64,000 nt of DNA from Duganella phyllosphaerae (GTDB lineage Bacteria; Pseudomonadota; Gammaproteobacteria; Burkholderiales; Burkholderiaceae_D): positions 1-64,000 of the forward strand of contig NZ_LROM01000092.1 in assembly GCF_001758785.1 (NCBI RefSeq). The letters run 5' to 3'. A model generated the notes under the pieces. The model saw nothing but the letters and a program-made list of their open reading frames with translations, was not told the DNA's origin and ran no database searches. The translations under genes were made by a program, and so were the position numbers. Shown here one piece after another: positions 22,898 through 32,700 of this stretch; the first letter of the stretch is position 1, and the number at the start of each line of letters is the position of its first letter.

Positions 22898-23797
22898 ATG
22901 AAGAAGGCAGTCATTTTTGGCGTGGGCCTGATCGGCGGCTCGTTTGCCCGTTCGCTGAAAAAGGCCGGTGTGTTCGAGACGGTGGTGGGCATGGGCCGCT
23001 CGCAGGCATCGATGCAGCGCGCGCTCGAACTGGGCATCATCGACGTGATCGGCGGCGACGTGCAGCAAGCGCTGGCTGGCGCCGACCTGGTGCTGCTGGC
23101 CGCGCCGGTGGCGCAGACCGAAGCGATCCTGGCGGCCATCGCCCCGCACCTGCAACCGGGCACCGTGGTGACCGACGCCGGCAGCACCAAGTCGGACGTG
23201 GTGGCCGCTGCGCGTAGTGCGTTGGCAGGGAAGGTAGCGCAGTTCGTACCGGGTCATCCCATCGCCGGGCGCGAAACCAATGGTCCCGAGGCGGCGATCG
23301 ACGACCTCTATGTCGGCAAGAAGGTGGTGTTGACGGCGCTGGCCGAGAACAGTGCGGCCGACGTCGAGCGAGTGGCGGCCGCGTGGCGCGCGTGCGGGGC
23401 GATTATCCATCGCCTGTCGCCGGAAGAGCACGACAAGGTGTTCGCGGCGGTGAGCCATCTGCCGCACCTGCTGGCGTATGCGCTGGTGGACGATATCGCC
23501 CGCAAGCCCCATGCGGACCTGCTGTTCCAGTACGCGGCCAGCGGCTTCCGCGACTTCACCCGCATTGCCGGCTCGTCGCCGGAAATGTGGCGCGACATCA
23601 GCCTGGCCAACCAGGCCGCACTGTTGACCGAGCTCGATGCCTACATGGCGCAGCTGGCGGCGCTACGTGGTCGGCTGGCCGCTGGCGACGGCGCTGGCCT
23701 GGAACACGTGTACGGCAATGCCCAGCGCGCAAGACATCAATGGATTACCGCGATTGAAACGGCGGAAGCGCCGCAGTTGGCGGATAAAGCGGATTAA
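22898..23797 (+). CDS. tyrA: Prephenate/arogenate dehydrogenase
   Basis: This 299-residue NAD(P)-dependent dehydrogenase of tyrosine synthesis has the Rossmann motif VIFGVGLIGGSFARSL at the N-terminus, TDAGSTKSDV, and the catalytic GHPIAGRETNGPEAA. SHLPHLLAYALV follows, typical of TyrA. Monofunctional: no chorismate mutase domain. ATG 22898 follows the hisC stop by two bases, implying coupled translation. Confidence 0.96.
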   Translation: MKKAVIFGVGLIGGSFARSLKKAGVFETVVGMGRSQASMQRALELGIIDVIGGDVQQALAGADLVLLAAPVAQTEAILAAIAPHLQPGTVVTDAGSTKSDVVAAARSALAGKVAQFVPGHPIAGRETNGPEAAIDDLYVGKKVVLTALAENSAADVERVAAAWRACGAIIHRLSPEEHDKVFAAVSHLPHLLAYALVDDIARKPHADLLFQYAASGFRDFTRIAGSSPEMWRDISLANQAALLTELDAYMAQLAALRGRLAAGDGAGLEHVYGNAQRARHQWITAIETAEAPQLADKAD

Positions 23798-23831
23798 CCA
23801 GATAGACCGCAAATAGTCTGCGGCCGCCGCT

Positions 23832-23943
23832 CCGTCATCCTCGCGCACGCGGGGATCCATACGGCATTCGAACGATGTTGGCTGATGGTGAAGCTGGCAC
23901 TGCTCGAGTGTTCCATGGATCCCCGCGTCCGCGAGGATGACGG
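23832..23943. repeat. REPIN-like inverted repeat 2
   Basis: CCGTCATCCTCGCGCACGCG...GGATCCAT and ATGGATCCCCGCGTCCGCGA...ATGACGG form inverted arms separated by about 60 bp of unrelated sequence. It lies between tyrA and aroA. Confidence 0.88.
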
Positions 23944-23976
23944 ATTCGAGGGCGCGTCTCTAAACAAGGAATACCT

Positions 23977-25290
23977 ATGAACCACGACTACATCGACCTG
24001 CAACCGGTCACCCACGTACAAGGCACCGTGCGCCTGCCCGGCTCCAAGTCCATCTCCAACCGCATCCTGCTGCTGGCCGCGCTCTCGCAGGGCGACGTCG
24101 ATATCATCGACCTGCTGGCGTCGGACGACACTGCCGTCATGCTGGCGGCGCTGCGCTCGCTCGGCGTGGAATGGAGCGAAGAAGCAACCGCCATCGGCAC
24201 CATCCACCACGTCAAAGGCGTGGCTGGCGTGCTGCCCAATAAATCGGCCGACCTCTTCATGGGCAATGCCGGCACGGCGATCCGGCCGCTGACCGCCGCG
24301 CTGGCCGTGATCGGCGGCGACTACACGCTGCACGGCGTGCCGCGCATGCACGAGCGGCCGATCGGCGACCTGGTCGATGCCCTGAACGCGGCCGGCACCA
24401 ATGTCGACTACACGGGCAATCCCGGCTACCCGCCGCTGCACATCAAGCAGGGCAAGATCCACGCGCAGCGCCTGTCGGTGCGCGGCGATGTGTCGAGCCA
24501 GTTTCTGACGGCCTTGCTGATGGTCGCACCGCTGCTGGCGCGCGAGCACGCGATCACCATTGACGTCATCGGCGAGCTGATTTCCAAGCCGTATATCGAA
24601 ATCACCCTGAACCTGGTGCGCCGCTTCGGCGTGCAGGTGGCGCAGGACGGCTGGTCGTCGTTCACGATTGAACCCGGCCAGGTGTACCAGTCGCCGGGCA
24701 CCATCCACGTCGAGGGCGACGCGTCGTCGGCGTCGTACTTCCTGGCGGCCGGCGCGATAGGCGGCGGCCCGGTGCGCGTCGAAGGCGTGGGCCGGCAGAG
24801 CATCCAGGGCGACGTGCGCTTTGCCGCAGCGCTCGAACAGATGGGCGCGACCATCGTCATGGGCGACAACTGGATCGAAGCGAGCAGCAATGGCCCGTTA
24901 AAAGCCATCGACGCCGACTTCAACCACATTCCCGACGCCGCCATGACGATCGCGATTGCCGCCCTGTACGCGGACGGCACCAGCACGTTGCGCAACATCG
25001 CCAGCTGGCGCGTGAAGGAAACCGACCGCATCGCCGCCATGGCCACCGAGCTGCGCAAGCTGGGCGCCACGGTGGAGGAGGGCGCCGATTTCATTCGTGT
25101 GACGCCGCCCGCCGCCCTCGGTCCTGCTACTATCGATACCTACGACGACCACCGCATGGCGATGTGCTTCTCGCTGGCGTCGCTCGACGGCCTGGCGCGC
25201 AAGGGCACGGCCGTGCGCATCAACGACCCCAAGTGCGTCGGCAAAACCTTCCCTGAATACTTCGCTGCGTTTGCGGCGATTGCAAAATAG
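23977..25290 (+). CDS. aroA: 5-enolpyruvylshikimate-3-phosphate synthase
   Basis: This 437-residue enzyme catalyses the sixth step of the shikimate pathway. It has [17 protein letters not shown] (19-36), [14 protein letters not shown] (96-109), [13 protein letters not shown], the catalytic [19 protein letters not shown] and [10 protein letters not shown]. The Gly96-Asn-Ala-Gly-Thr loop and the motif set indicate a class I (glyphosate-sensitive type) enzyme. Seven bases before cmk. Confidence 0.98.
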   Translation: MNHDYIDLQPVTHVQGTVRLPGSKSISNRILLLAALSQGDVDIIDLLASDDTAVMLAALRSLGVEWSEEATAIGTIHHVKGVAGVLPNKSADLFMGNAGTAIRPLTAALAVIGGDYTLHGVPRMHERPIGDLVDALNAAGTNVDYTGNPGYPPLHIKQGKIHAQRLSVRGDVSSQFLTALLMVAPLLAREHAITIDVIGELISKPYIEITLNLVRRFGVQVAQDGWSSFTIEPGQVYQSPGTIHVEGDASSASYFLAAGAIGGGPVRVEGVGRQSIQGDVRFAAALEQMGATIVMGDNWIEASSNGPLKAIDADFNHIPDAAMTIAIAALYADGTSTLRNIASWRVKETDRIAAMATELRKLGATVEEGADFIRVTPPAALGPATIDTYDDHRMAMCFSLASLDGLARKGTAVRINDPKCVGKTFPEYFAAFAAIAK

Positions 25291-25297
25291 TAAACAC

Positions 25298-25972
25298 ATG
25301 CCAACATCCCAGATTCCAGTCATCACCATCGACGGCCCTACCGCATCCGGCAAGGGCACGGTCGCACATCGCGTTGCCGATAAACTCGGCTTCCACTACC
25401 TGGATTCGGGCGCGCTGTATCGCCTGACGGCGCTGTCTGCCTTGAGGCGCGATACCGACCTGGCGGACGAACATGCGCTGGCCAAGCTGGCCGAACACCT
25501 GCAATGCAGCTTCCAGGGCGAGCATATTTTGCTCGGCCACGAGGACGTGAGCGACGCCATCCGCGCCGAGGTGGTCGGCAATACCGCGTCGAAAATCGCC
25601 ACGTTCCCGGCCGTGCGCCACGCTCTGGTCGGGCTGCAACTGGGCTTTCGCAAGGCGCCGGGCGTGGTGGCGGACGGGCGCGACATGGGTTCGGTGATCT
25701 TCCCGCACGCCCCGCTCAAGGTGTTTTTGACGGCAAGTGTTGCTGCCAGGGCCGAGCGGCGCTACAAGCAATTGATCGGCAAGGGAATTTCTGCTAAGAT
25801 GGAAGACCTGCTGATGGATTTGCAGGCGCGGGACGACCGGGATACAAACCGGGCCATCGCGCCGCTGGTCCCTGCCGAAGGTGCGCATGTGCTCGAAACG
25901 TCGAATCTGACTGCTGACGAAGCGGTCGAGCAGGTGTTGAAGTGGTACGCCGCCCTGGGGCATAAGCATTAA
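25298..25972 (+). CDS. cmk: Cytidylate kinase
   Basis: The protein has 224 residues. The P-loop [31 protein letters not shown] at the N-terminus, [21 protein letters not shown] and [27 protein letters not shown] are diagnostic of CMP kinase. It phosphorylates CMP and dCMP. The classic aroA-cmk-rpsA-ihfB order is kept. I chose ATG 25298; an upstream in-frame start inside aroA is unlikely. Confidence 0.97.
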   Translation: MPTSQIPVITIDGPTASGKGTVAHRVADKLGFHYLDSGALYRLTALSALRRDTDLADEHALAKLAEHLQCSFQGEHILLGHEDVSDAIRAEVVGNTASKIATFPAVRHALVGLQLGFRKAPGVVADGRDMGSVIFPHAPLKVFLTASVAARAERRYKQLIGKGISAKMEDLLMDLQARDDRDTNRAIAPLVPAEGAHVLETSNLTADEAVEQVLKWYAALGHKH

Positions 25973-26083
25973 GTCGTATGTTTTTGGTAAGGTGTCTGGC
26001 CGCTCTGCGGCCTAGACGTGTTTCAACCCTAACCCAACTGAAGTCGCATATCGCGAGCCTTGTTGGCAAACCTGGAAGTTACA

Positions 26084-27769
26084 ATGTCTAATATGGAAAG
26101 TTTTGCAGCCCTCTTCGAAGAATCCCTGTCGCGTCAAGACATGCGTTCGGGCGAAGTGATCTCGGCTGAAGTCGTTCGTCTGGATCACAACTTCGTGATC
26201 GTGAACGCCGGCCTGAAATCGGAAGCATTCATCCCTGTTGAAGAATTCAAGAATGACCAAGGCGAACTGGAAGTCAAAGTAGGCGACTTCGTTTCCGTGG
26301 CCATCGAATCGCTGGAAAATGGTTTCGGCGATACCATCCTGTCGCGCGACAAAGCCAAGCGTCTGGCTTCGTGGCTGGCACTGGAAAAAGCAATGGAGTC
26401 GGGCGAGATCGTCGTCGGCACCGTCAACGGTAAAGTCAAAGGCGGCCTGACCGTCCTGACCAACGGCATCCGCGCATTCCTGCCGGGTTCGCTGGTTGAC
26501 ACCCGTCCAGTCAAGGACACCACCCCGTTCGAAGGCAAAACCCTCGAATTCAAAGTTATCAAACTGGACCGCAAGCGTAACAACGTGGTTCTGTCGCGTC
26601 GCGCCGTCATCGAAGCTTCGATGGGCGAAGAGCGTCAGAAACTGATGGAAACGCTGAAAGAAGGCACGGTAGTGACCGGCGTTGTGAAAAACATCACCGA
26701 CTACGGCGCGTTCGTGGACCTGGGCGGCATCGACGGCCTGCTGCACATCACCGACCTGGCATGGCGTCGTGTGCGTCACCCATCGGAAGTTCTGACCGTT
26801 GGTCAGGAAATCACCGCAAAAGTTCTGAAATACGATCAAGAGAAAAACCGTGTTTCGCTGGGCGTGAAGCAACTGGGCGACGATCCTTGGACCGGTCTGT
26901 CCCGTCGTTACCCACAAGGCACCCGTCTGTTCGGTAAAGTGACGAACCTCACCGACTACGGCGCGTTCGTTGAAGTGGAACAAGGTATCGAAGGTCTGGT
27001 ACACGTTTCCGAAATGGACTGGACCAACAAGAACGTCGCTCCAAACAAAGTTGTCCAGCTGGGCGACGAAGTAGAAGTGATGGTTCTGGAAATCGACGAA
27101 GAGCGTCGTCGTATTTCGCTGGGCATGAAGCAGTGCAAAGCCAACCCATGGGATGACTTCGGCGTTACCCACAAGAAGGGCGACAAAGTCCGCGGCGCGA
27201 TCAAGTCGATCACCGACTTCGGCGTGTTCATCGGCCTGGCTGGCAACATCGACGGCCTGGTACACCTGTCCGACCTGTCGTGGACCGAGTCCGGCGAAGA
27301 AGCCGTACGCAAGTTCAAGAAAGGTGACGAACTGGAAGCCATCGTTCTGGCCATCGACGTTGAGCGCGAGCGCGTTTCCCTGGGCGTCAAGCAACTGGAA
27401 GGTGACCCGTTCAACAACTTCGCCGCCATGAACGACAAAGGTTCGCTGGTTAACGGTACCGTGAAATCGGTGGAGCCTAAAGGCGCCGTGATCCAACTGT
27501 CGGAAGAAGTCGAAGGCTACCTGCGCGCTTCGGAAATCTCGCGTGACCGCGTTGAAGATGCTGGCACCCACCTGAAAGTCGGCGACGCCGTCGAAGCTCT
27601 GGTGATCAACATCGACCGTAAAGCACGTTCGATCCAGCTGTCGATCAAAGCAAAAGACAACGCTGAAACCCAGGAAGCGATGAAGTCGATGGCTTCGGAC
27701 AGCAGCGCAGCTTCGGGCACCACCAGCCTGGGCGCACTGCTGAAAGCCAAGTTCGATAACAAGAACTAA
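26084..27769 (+). CDS. rpsA: 30S ribosomal protein S1
   Basis: This 561-residue protein has six S1 (OB-fold) repeats, starting [15 protein letters not shown], with repeats recognisable by G-x-V-x-x-I-T-D-Y/F-G-A/V-F-V at [30 protein letters not shown] and [15 protein letters not shown]. It binds mRNA on the 30S subunit. GGAAG precedes ATG 26084. Codon choice is markedly T-ending and A-richer than neighbours, as expected of a very highly expressed gene. Confidence 0.98.
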   Translation: MSNMESFAALFEESLSRQDMRSGEVISAEVVRLDHNFVIVNAGLKSEAFIPVEEFKNDQGELEVKVGDFVSVAIESLENGFGDTILSRDKAKRLASWLALEKAMESGEIVVGTVNGKVKGGLTVLTNGIRAFLPGSLVDTRPVKDTTPFEGKTLEFKVIKLDRKRNNVVLSRRAVIEASMGEERQKLMETLKEGTVVTGVVKNITDYGAFVDLGGIDGLLHITDLAWRRVRHPSEVLTVGQEITAKVLKYDQEKNRVSLGVKQLGDDPWTGLSRRYPQGTRLFGKVTNLTDYGAFVEVEQGIEGLVHVSEMDWTNKNVAPNKVVQLGDEVEVMVLEIDEERRRISLGMKQCKANPWDDFGVTHKKGDKVRGAIKSITDFGVFIGLAGNIDGLVHLSDLSWTESGEEAVRKFKKGDELEAIVLAIDVERERVSLGVKQLEGDPFNNFAAMNDKGSLVNGTVKSVEPKGAVIQLSEEVEGYLRASEISRDRVEDAGTHLKVGDAVEALVINIDRKARSIQLSIKAKDNAETQEAMKSMASDSSAASGTTSLGALLKAKFDNKN

Positions 27770-27788
27770 GTAACACTAGAACCAGTCG

Positions 27789-28094
27789 ATGACTAAGTCC
27801 GAACTCATCAACCGCCTGGCTGAGCGTTATTCTCAGCTGGTGGCCAAAGATGCGGAGTACGCGGTCAAGACCATTCTTGATGCGATGACCAACGCCCTGG
27901 CGACCGGTCAACGCATCGAGATCCGTGGTTTTGGCAGCTTTGCCCTCAACAGCCGGCCACCACGCATCGGGCGTAATCCCAAATCGGGTGACAAGGTGAT
28001 GGTGCCTGAAAAACGGGTACCCCACTTCAAACCCGGCAAGCAGTTGCGCGAGCGGGTCGACGCGATGGTCGGGCAACCGATCATCGAGGACTGA
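27789..28094 (+). CDS. ihfB: Integration host factor subunit beta
   Basis: This is a 101-residue DNA-bending HU-family protein. It begins [17 protein letters not shown], with the signature [43 protein letters not shown] (the RNPKSG beta-arm tip with Pro). Length and wording fit IhfB. Usual partner of IhfA. 19 bases after rpsA. Confidence 0.97.
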   Translation: MTKSELINRLAERYSQLVAKDAEYAVKTILDAMTNALATGQRIEIRGFGSFALNSRPPRIGRNPKSGDKVMVPEKRVPHFKPGKQLRERVDAMVGQPIIED

Positions 28095-28113
28095 GGTTGT
28101 GACGGTTTAAACG

Positions 28114-28148
28114 AAAAAGCGGCGTCCTCGGATGCCGCTTTTTTTTTA
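28114..28148 (+). terminator. Terminator after ihfB
   Basis: AAAAAGCGGC and GCCGCTTTTTTTTT pair around GTCCTCGGAT, giving a good stem with a long T-run. It ends the aroA-ihfB part of the cluster. Confidence 0.88.
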
Positions 28149-28202
28149 GCGGTTCTAATGCCATACTGGCGCTCTTGGAAAATCCGATCAGGAATCAGGC
28201 TG

Positions 28203-28505
28203 ATGAAATTTGTATCCACCCTCGTTGGACTTGTTCTATTCGTCCTGTTTTTTGGCTTCGCCCTGAAAAATACGCAGGAAGTCGATCTGCACCTGTTTCT
28301 CCACTATGAGCTGCGCGGCCCGCTGGTGCTGATGCTGCTCGGGTGCTTCGTGGCCGGCGCCGTACTGGGCGTGCTGGCGCTCACGCCCACGGTGTTTCGC
28401 TATCGCCGCGAAACCAATAAACACAAATCCACCATCACGACGATGCAAACGACGGCGCAGCGGGCCAATGCCCAGCCCCAGCCCGACAGCGTCCTCGCTC
28501 CCTAA
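28203..28505 (+). CDS. lapA: LapA, lipopolysaccharide assembly protein A
   Basis: This 100-residue inner-membrane protein (DUF1049) has two transmembrane segments at about 3-20 and 38-60, separated by FALKNTQEVDLHLF, the typical LapA connector. A Gln/Ala-rich tail faces the cytoplasm. LapA works with LapB, which in E. coli recruits FtsH to degrade LpxC and so balances LPS. It lies directly upstream of lapB. Confidence 0.93.
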   Translation: MKFVSTLVGLVLFVLFFGFALKNTQEVDLHLFLHYELRGPLVLMLLGCFVAGAVLGVLALTPTVFRYRRETNKHKSTITTMQTTAQRANAQPQPDSVLAP

Positions 28506-28535
28506 GCCACTGCATCATCCTCAAAAGAATAAAGC

Positions 28536-29711
28536 ATGGAATTTGAACTCTTCTGGTTGCTGGGTATCCCGGTCTTCTTCGGCCTTGGCTGGCTGGCGGC
28601 GCGGGTCGATATCCGTCAGCTGATGGCCGAATCGCGCACCCTGCCGCGCGGTTACTTCAAGGGCCTGAACCTGCTGCTCAACGACCAGCCGGACAAGGCG
28701 ATCGACGCCTTCATCGAGATCGTCCGGCTGGACCCGGAATCGGCCGACATGCACTTCGCGCTCGGTAACCTGTTCCGCCGCCGCGGCGAGACCGAACGCG
28801 CCATTCGCGTGCACCAGAATTTGCTGGCGCGGCCGGACCTGCCGCAGGAGCAGAAAGAACACGCCGAGTACGAACTCGGGGTCGATTACCTGAAGGCGGG
28901 CTTGCTCGACCGCGCCGAAGAAACCTTCAATCGCCTGATCAACGGCCAGTACGGCGCCCAGGCACGGCGCCAGTTGCTGGAGATCTTCCAGCGCGAAAAA
29001 GAGTGGCCGCGCGCGATCGAATCGGCGATGGGCCTGCAGGAGTCGGGCGCCGGCTCGCGTCAAAAAGAGATCGCGCAGTTTTACTGCGAGATGGCGCAGG
29101 ACGCGCTGGTGCACCTCCATGTCGATGAAGCGATGGCGCTGCTCGATAAATCGCTGGCGGCCGACCGCAACAACGTGCGCGCCACCATTCTGACCGGCGA
29201 CGCCCAGCTGGCCAAGGACGATGTCGAAGGCGCGCTGCTGACCTGGCGCCGCGTGGAGCAGATCAGCGTGCCGCACACGGCGCTGGTCGCCCAGCGCATC
29301 ATGGACGGCTACCGCAAGGTGGGCCGACCGCAGGAAGGCGTCAACCTGCTCAAGTCGTACCTGGAACAGGCGTCGTCGATCGACCTGCTGGAAGTGGTGT
29401 ACAAGGAAGTGATGGAACTGCACGGCGTGGCCGAGGCCAAGGAACTGGTCGTCAACGAGCTGCGTCGCACGCCGACCCTGCTGGGACTCGACCGCCTGCT
29501 CGAAGCGCGCATGGTCGATGCGCCAGCGGCCATCGTCTCCGAGCTGTCGATGGTGAAGAACCTGGTGCACGGCTATACGCAAAAGCTGGCGCGCTACCAG
29601 TGCAGCCATTGCGGCTTCAAGGCGCGCCAGTTCTACTGGCAGTGCCCCGGTTGCAGCCGCTGGGAGACCTACCCGCCGCGCCGCACCGAAGAACTCAACG
29701 TGATGAACTGA
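28536..29711 (+). CDS. lapB: LapB (YciM), LPS assembly regulator
   Basis: This 391-residue protein has an N-terminal membrane anchor (FELFWLLGIPVFFGLGWLAARVDI). Multiple TPR motifs follow (LNDQPDKAIDAFIEIVRLDPESADMHFALGNLFRRRGETERA is typical), ending in a C-terminal rubredoxin-type metal knuckle CSHCGFKARQFYWQCPGCSRWETYPP. It is cytoplasmic, tethered to the inner membrane, and controls LpxC proteolysis. 30 bases after lapA and 3 before hldA. Confidence 0.96.
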   Translation: MEFELFWLLGIPVFFGLGWLAARVDIRQLMAESRTLPRGYFKGLNLLLNDQPDKAIDAFIEIVRLDPESADMHFALGNLFRRRGETERAIRVHQNLLARPDLPQEQKEHAEYELGVDYLKAGLLDRAEETFNRLINGQYGAQARRQLLEIFQREKEWPRAIESAMGLQESGAGSRQKEIAQFYCEMAQDALVHLHVDEAMALLDKSLAADRNNVRATILTGDAQLAKDDVEGALLTWRRVEQISVPHTALVAQRIMDGYRKVGRPQEGVNLLKSYLEQASSIDLLEVVYKEVMELHGVAEAKELVVNELRRTPTLLGLDRLLEARMVDAPAAIVSELSMVKNLVHGYTQKLARYQCSHCGFKARQFYWQCPGCSRWETYPPRRTEELNVMN

Positions 29712-29714
29712 ACG

Positions 29715-30659
29715 ATGGCCAACGACCTGACGACTTATACCGCACCGGACCTGAACACGGTGCGCATCCTGATCGTGGGCGACGTCATGCTGGACCGCTA
29801 CTGGTTCGGCGACGTCAACCGCATTTCGCCGGAAGCGCCGGTACCGATCGTGCGCGTCAACCACCGCGAAGCGCGCCTGGGCGGCGCCGCCAACGTGGCG
29901 CGCAACGCCGCAGCCCTCGGTGCGCACACGGCCCTGCTGGGCGTGGTGGGCGCCGACGAGGCGGGCAACGAGGTGGAACAGATGCTGGAGAGCGGCGGCA
30001 TCCACAGCTACCTGCAGCGCGACGAGGCGATATCGACCATCGTCAAGCTGCGCGTGATCGGCCGCCAGCAGCAGATGGTGCGCATCGATTTCGAGGAAGC
30101 GCCCACCGACACGGTGCTGCGCGACAAGCTCGAACAATTCAAGACGCTGTTGCACGACTACGACGTGATCGTGCTGTCGGACTACGCCAAGGGCAGCCTG
30201 GTCGCCGTGGCCGACATGATCGCGTCGGCGCGCGCGGCCGGCAAGGTGGTGATGGTCGATCCGAAAGGCGACGATTTTTCGCGCTATGCGGGCGCCACCG
30301 TGCTCACGCCAAATAAATCGGAAATGCGCCAGATCGTCGGCACCTGGTCGAGCGAAGAACAGCTGACGGCCAAGGCCCAGCAACTGCGCGCCGACCTGCG
30401 CCTGGACGCCTTGCTGCTCACCCGCTCGGAAGAGGGCATGACCCTGTACACGGACGGCCAGCAGTACCACATGCCGGCCGCTGCGCGCGAAGTGTTCGAC
30501 GTCTCCGGCGCGGGCGACACCGTGATCGCCACCATGGCCTGCATGCTGGGCGCGGGCGCCGGCTGGCACGAGGCGGTGCAGACCGCCAACCGCGCCGGCG
30601 GCATCGTGGTGGGCAAGCTCGGGACGGCGACGGTGACGCGCGAAGAATTGTTCGGCTGA
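29715..30659 (+). CDS. hldA: D-glycero-beta-D-manno-heptose-7-phosphate kinase
   Basis: This is a 314-residue PfkB-family kinase. It has ILIVGDVMLDRYWFGDVNRISPEAPVPIV, RLGGAANVARNAAALGA and the ATP-site signature DVSGAGDTVIA. It corresponds to only the kinase domain of the fused E. coli HldE/RfaE. The adenylyltransferase is a separate gene, as in other betaproteobacteria, and is not seen here. It acts in inner-core LPS heptose synthesis, fitting its place after lapAB. Confidence 0.94.
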   Translation: MANDLTTYTAPDLNTVRILIVGDVMLDRYWFGDVNRISPEAPVPIVRVNHREARLGGAANVARNAAALGAHTALLGVVGADEAGNEVEQMLESGGIHSYLQRDEAISTIVKLRVIGRQQQMVRIDFEEAPTDTVLRDKLEQFKTLLHDYDVIVLSDYAKGSLVAVADMIASARAAGKVVMVDPKGDDFSRYAGATVLTPNKSEMRQIVGTWSSEEQLTAKAQQLRADLRLDALLLTRSEEGMTLYTDGQQYHMPAAAREVFDVSGAGDTVIATMACMLGAGAGWHEAVQTANRAGGIVVGKLGTATVTREELFG

Positions 30660-30799
30660 GTGTTCGGCTGAGGTCGCTCAATATGGCCGCGCCGGCTTGA
30701 CGTTGATCAAGCGGGCGGGTCAACTTGGCGCAAGCGTTGGCGTTAGGGAGTATGCAGGGTGCGATGGTCGCTCCTGCTCACTTCATAACGGAGAATGTC

Positions 30800-31123
30800 A
30801 TGTTGAAGAAACTCATGCTCGCAGTCGTCGCACTGGTCGCCACGATGAACTTCGCTTTCGCCCAGGTCGATGTCAACAAGGCCGACGCGGCCGCGCTGGA
30901 CAGCGTCAACGGCATCGGCCCGGCCAAGTCCAAGGCCATCCTGGAAGAGCGCAAGAAGGGCGAATTCAAGGACTGGAGCGATTTCCAGCAGCGGGTAAAG
31001 GGCGTGGGCGAGAAGAACGCGCTCAAGCTGTCGGCAGCGGGGCTGGTGGTCAATGGCAAGGGCAAGGATGGTGCGGCGGTGGCGGCAGGTACGCCGGCCA
31101 AGCCCAAGGCTGCGGCTAAATAG
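30800..31123 (+). CDS. ComEA-like helix-hairpin-helix DNA-binding protein
   Basis: This is a 107-residue exported protein with signal peptide MLKKLMLAVVALVATMNFAFA. A ComEA-type tandem HhH domain follows (VDVNKADAAALDSVNGIGPAKSKAILEERKKGEFKDWSDFQQRVKGVGEKNALKL), then a Lys/Ala/Gly-rich tail. GGAGA precedes ATG 30800. Small ComEA-like proteins bind DNA in the periplasm during uptake. It stands alone here with no other competence gene adjacent. Confidence 0.9.
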   Translation: MLKKLMLAVVALVATMNFAFAQVDVNKADAAALDSVNGIGPAKSKAILEERKKGEFKDWSDFQQRVKGVGEKNALKLSAAGLVVNGKGKDGAAVAAGTPAKPKAAAK

Positions 31124-31166
31124 CACCCGAACCGTGTGCACCGTCTAGAACCCGGAAAGTATGCTA

Positions 31167-31274
31167 CGTCATTCCCGCGCAGGCGGGAATCCATGGACAA
31201 TGCGAGCCGCAGCATTGTTCCAATACACCACTGCTCCGGCTTTCCATGGATCCCCGCGTACGCGGGGATGACGG
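31167..31274. repeat. REPIN-like inverted repeat 3
   Basis: CGTCATTCCCGCGCAGGCG...GAATCCATGG and CCATGGATCCCCGCGTACGCG...GATGACGG are inverted arms around about 55 bp. The right arm ends 22 bases before the start of the next gene. Confidence 0.88.
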
Positions 31275-31296
31275 CATTCAGGCTCACCAGGTAATC

Positions 31297-32700
31297 ATGA
31301 AAATTTCCCGCATCCTCCACGCCGGCTACGTCTTCGAATCCGGCGGCACCCAGATCCTGTTCGACCCCATCTTCGAAAACCCTTTCAGCCGCAACTGCCA
31401 CGCCTTTCCCGACGTCCGCTTCGACCCGGACCAGATACGCCAGCTCACGCCAGACGCCATCTTCATCTCGCACTTCCACGACGACCACTGCTCGTTCGAC
31501 AGCCTGCACCTGCTGCCGCGCGCCACGCCGGTCTACCTCTACTGCCTGTTCGAGGAACTGTTCGCCATGTTGCGCGAACTCGGTTTCACCAATGTGAATT
31601 CTTTGGAGATCGACCAGCCGGTGCACGTGGGCGCCTTCGAGATCATCGCCCGCCGCGCGCTCGACGACGAAGTCGATTCCATGTTCCACATCCGCGCCGA
31701 GGGCCTGAACATCCTCAACGTGGTCGATTCATGGATGGACCCGCACACGCTCGAGCAGTTGAAGGCCTACGCACCGTGGGACATGGTGCTGTGGCCATTC
31801 CAGACCATGCGCGAAGTGGACGTGATCGCGCCGTCGCGCACGCGTGATGGCGACACCGCGCCAGAGTTGGTATGCGCGCCCGTGCCCGCGATGGCCGGCG
31901 CGCGCGCCACACCGGCGGTGGCGCTGCCCGACGACTGGCCCGGGCAACTGCAAGCACTGAACCCGCGCTACGTGGTGCCCAGCTCGTGCCAGTTCGTGCA
32001 GGAGCCATGGTCGTGGTACAACCACGCCATGTTCCCGATCACGTACCGCCAGTTCGCGCAGGATGCAGGCGCCTGGCTGCCGGCCGCGCACGTGGTGCGC
32101 CTCGATCCCTCGGTGGCGTTCGAACTGACCCCGCAGGCCTTGACGCCGGCCGCGCCGTTGCCGTGGGTGATCCCGGTAGGCGACCAGGACGTCGATTTCC
32201 AGTACGACCCGGCCATCAAGCCACCAGCCACGGCCGACATCGCGCGCCGCTTTCCGGCATTGACCGTGGAACAGGCGGCGCTGGTGCTGGACTTCTGCCA
32301 GCGCGGCCTGCTGCAAAAGTATGAAGAGATGGAACTGCCCGACGACAGTTATTTCATGGAGCCGCGCCGGTGGCAGCTGACGGTGTTCGATCATGACGGG
32401 TCCGGGCGCCGCTTCCGCTATCGTATTCACGGCGACAGCATCGAGCGCGCTGATATTGAAGACGGCAGCATTGCAGCAGCCACCGACAGCCAGCCATTGG
32501 GCTGGACCACCGAAATCCCCGCTGCCAAGCTGTACGCCGGCCTGGCGCTGGGCGAGTCGCTCACCTCGATGTATTTGCGCATCAACGGTGCGCCCGAGGA
32601 CGCCGACATCGCTGACGACCCGCTGATCCGCTGCCTGTTCAACGACGCCTTCGGCGCCTACCAGGCCGCCCAACTCAAACGCCTCAAGGAGACTGCATGA
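31297..32700 (+). CDS. Metallo-beta-lactamase-fold protein with C-terminal extension
   Basis: This is a 467-residue cytosolic protein. The N-terminal half is an MBL fold with HFHDDHCSFD at 59-68 (HxHxDH metal motif). It resembles UlaG-type hydrolases, with VLWPFQTMREVD and a later NPRYVVPSSCQFVQEPWSWYNHAMFP. Residues beyond about 300 form an extra domain I cannot name (LPDDSYFMEPRRWQLTVFDHDGSGRRFRYRI). ATG 31297 follows a REPIN-like repeat; a longer frame into that repeat is an artefact. It overlaps the next gene by 4 bases. Substrate unknown. Confidence 0.8.
   Translation: MKISRILHAGYVFESGGTQILFDPIFENPFSRNCHAFPDVRFDPDQIRQLTPDAIFISHFHDDHCSFDSLHLLPRATPVYLYCLFEELFAMLRELGFTNVNSLEIDQPVHVGAFEIIARRALDDEVDSMFHIRAEGLNILNVVDSWMDPHTLEQLKAYAPWDMVLWPFQTMREVDVIAPSRTRDGDTAPELVCAPVPAMAGARATPAVALPDDWPGQLQALNPRYVVPSSCQFVQEPWSWYNHAMFPITYRQFAQDAGAWLPAAHVVRLDPSVAFELTPQALTPAAPLPWVIPVGDQDVDFQYDPAIKPPATADIARRFPALTVEQAALVLDFCQRGLLQKYEEMELPDDSYFMEPRRWQLTVFDHDGSGRRFRYRIHGDSIERADIEDGSIAAATDSQPLGWTTEIPAAKLYAGLALGESLTSMYLRINGAPEDADIADDPLIRCLFNDAFGAYQAAQLKRLKETA

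Noticed and set aside
28521..30569. 682-codon antisense frame across lapB and hldA
   Set aside because: Shadow of two strongly supported genes on the plus strand.
31246..31296. Earlier start of the MBL-fold protein
   Set aside because: These codons lie in the arm of a REPIN-like repeat, which recurs elsewhere without coding potential.
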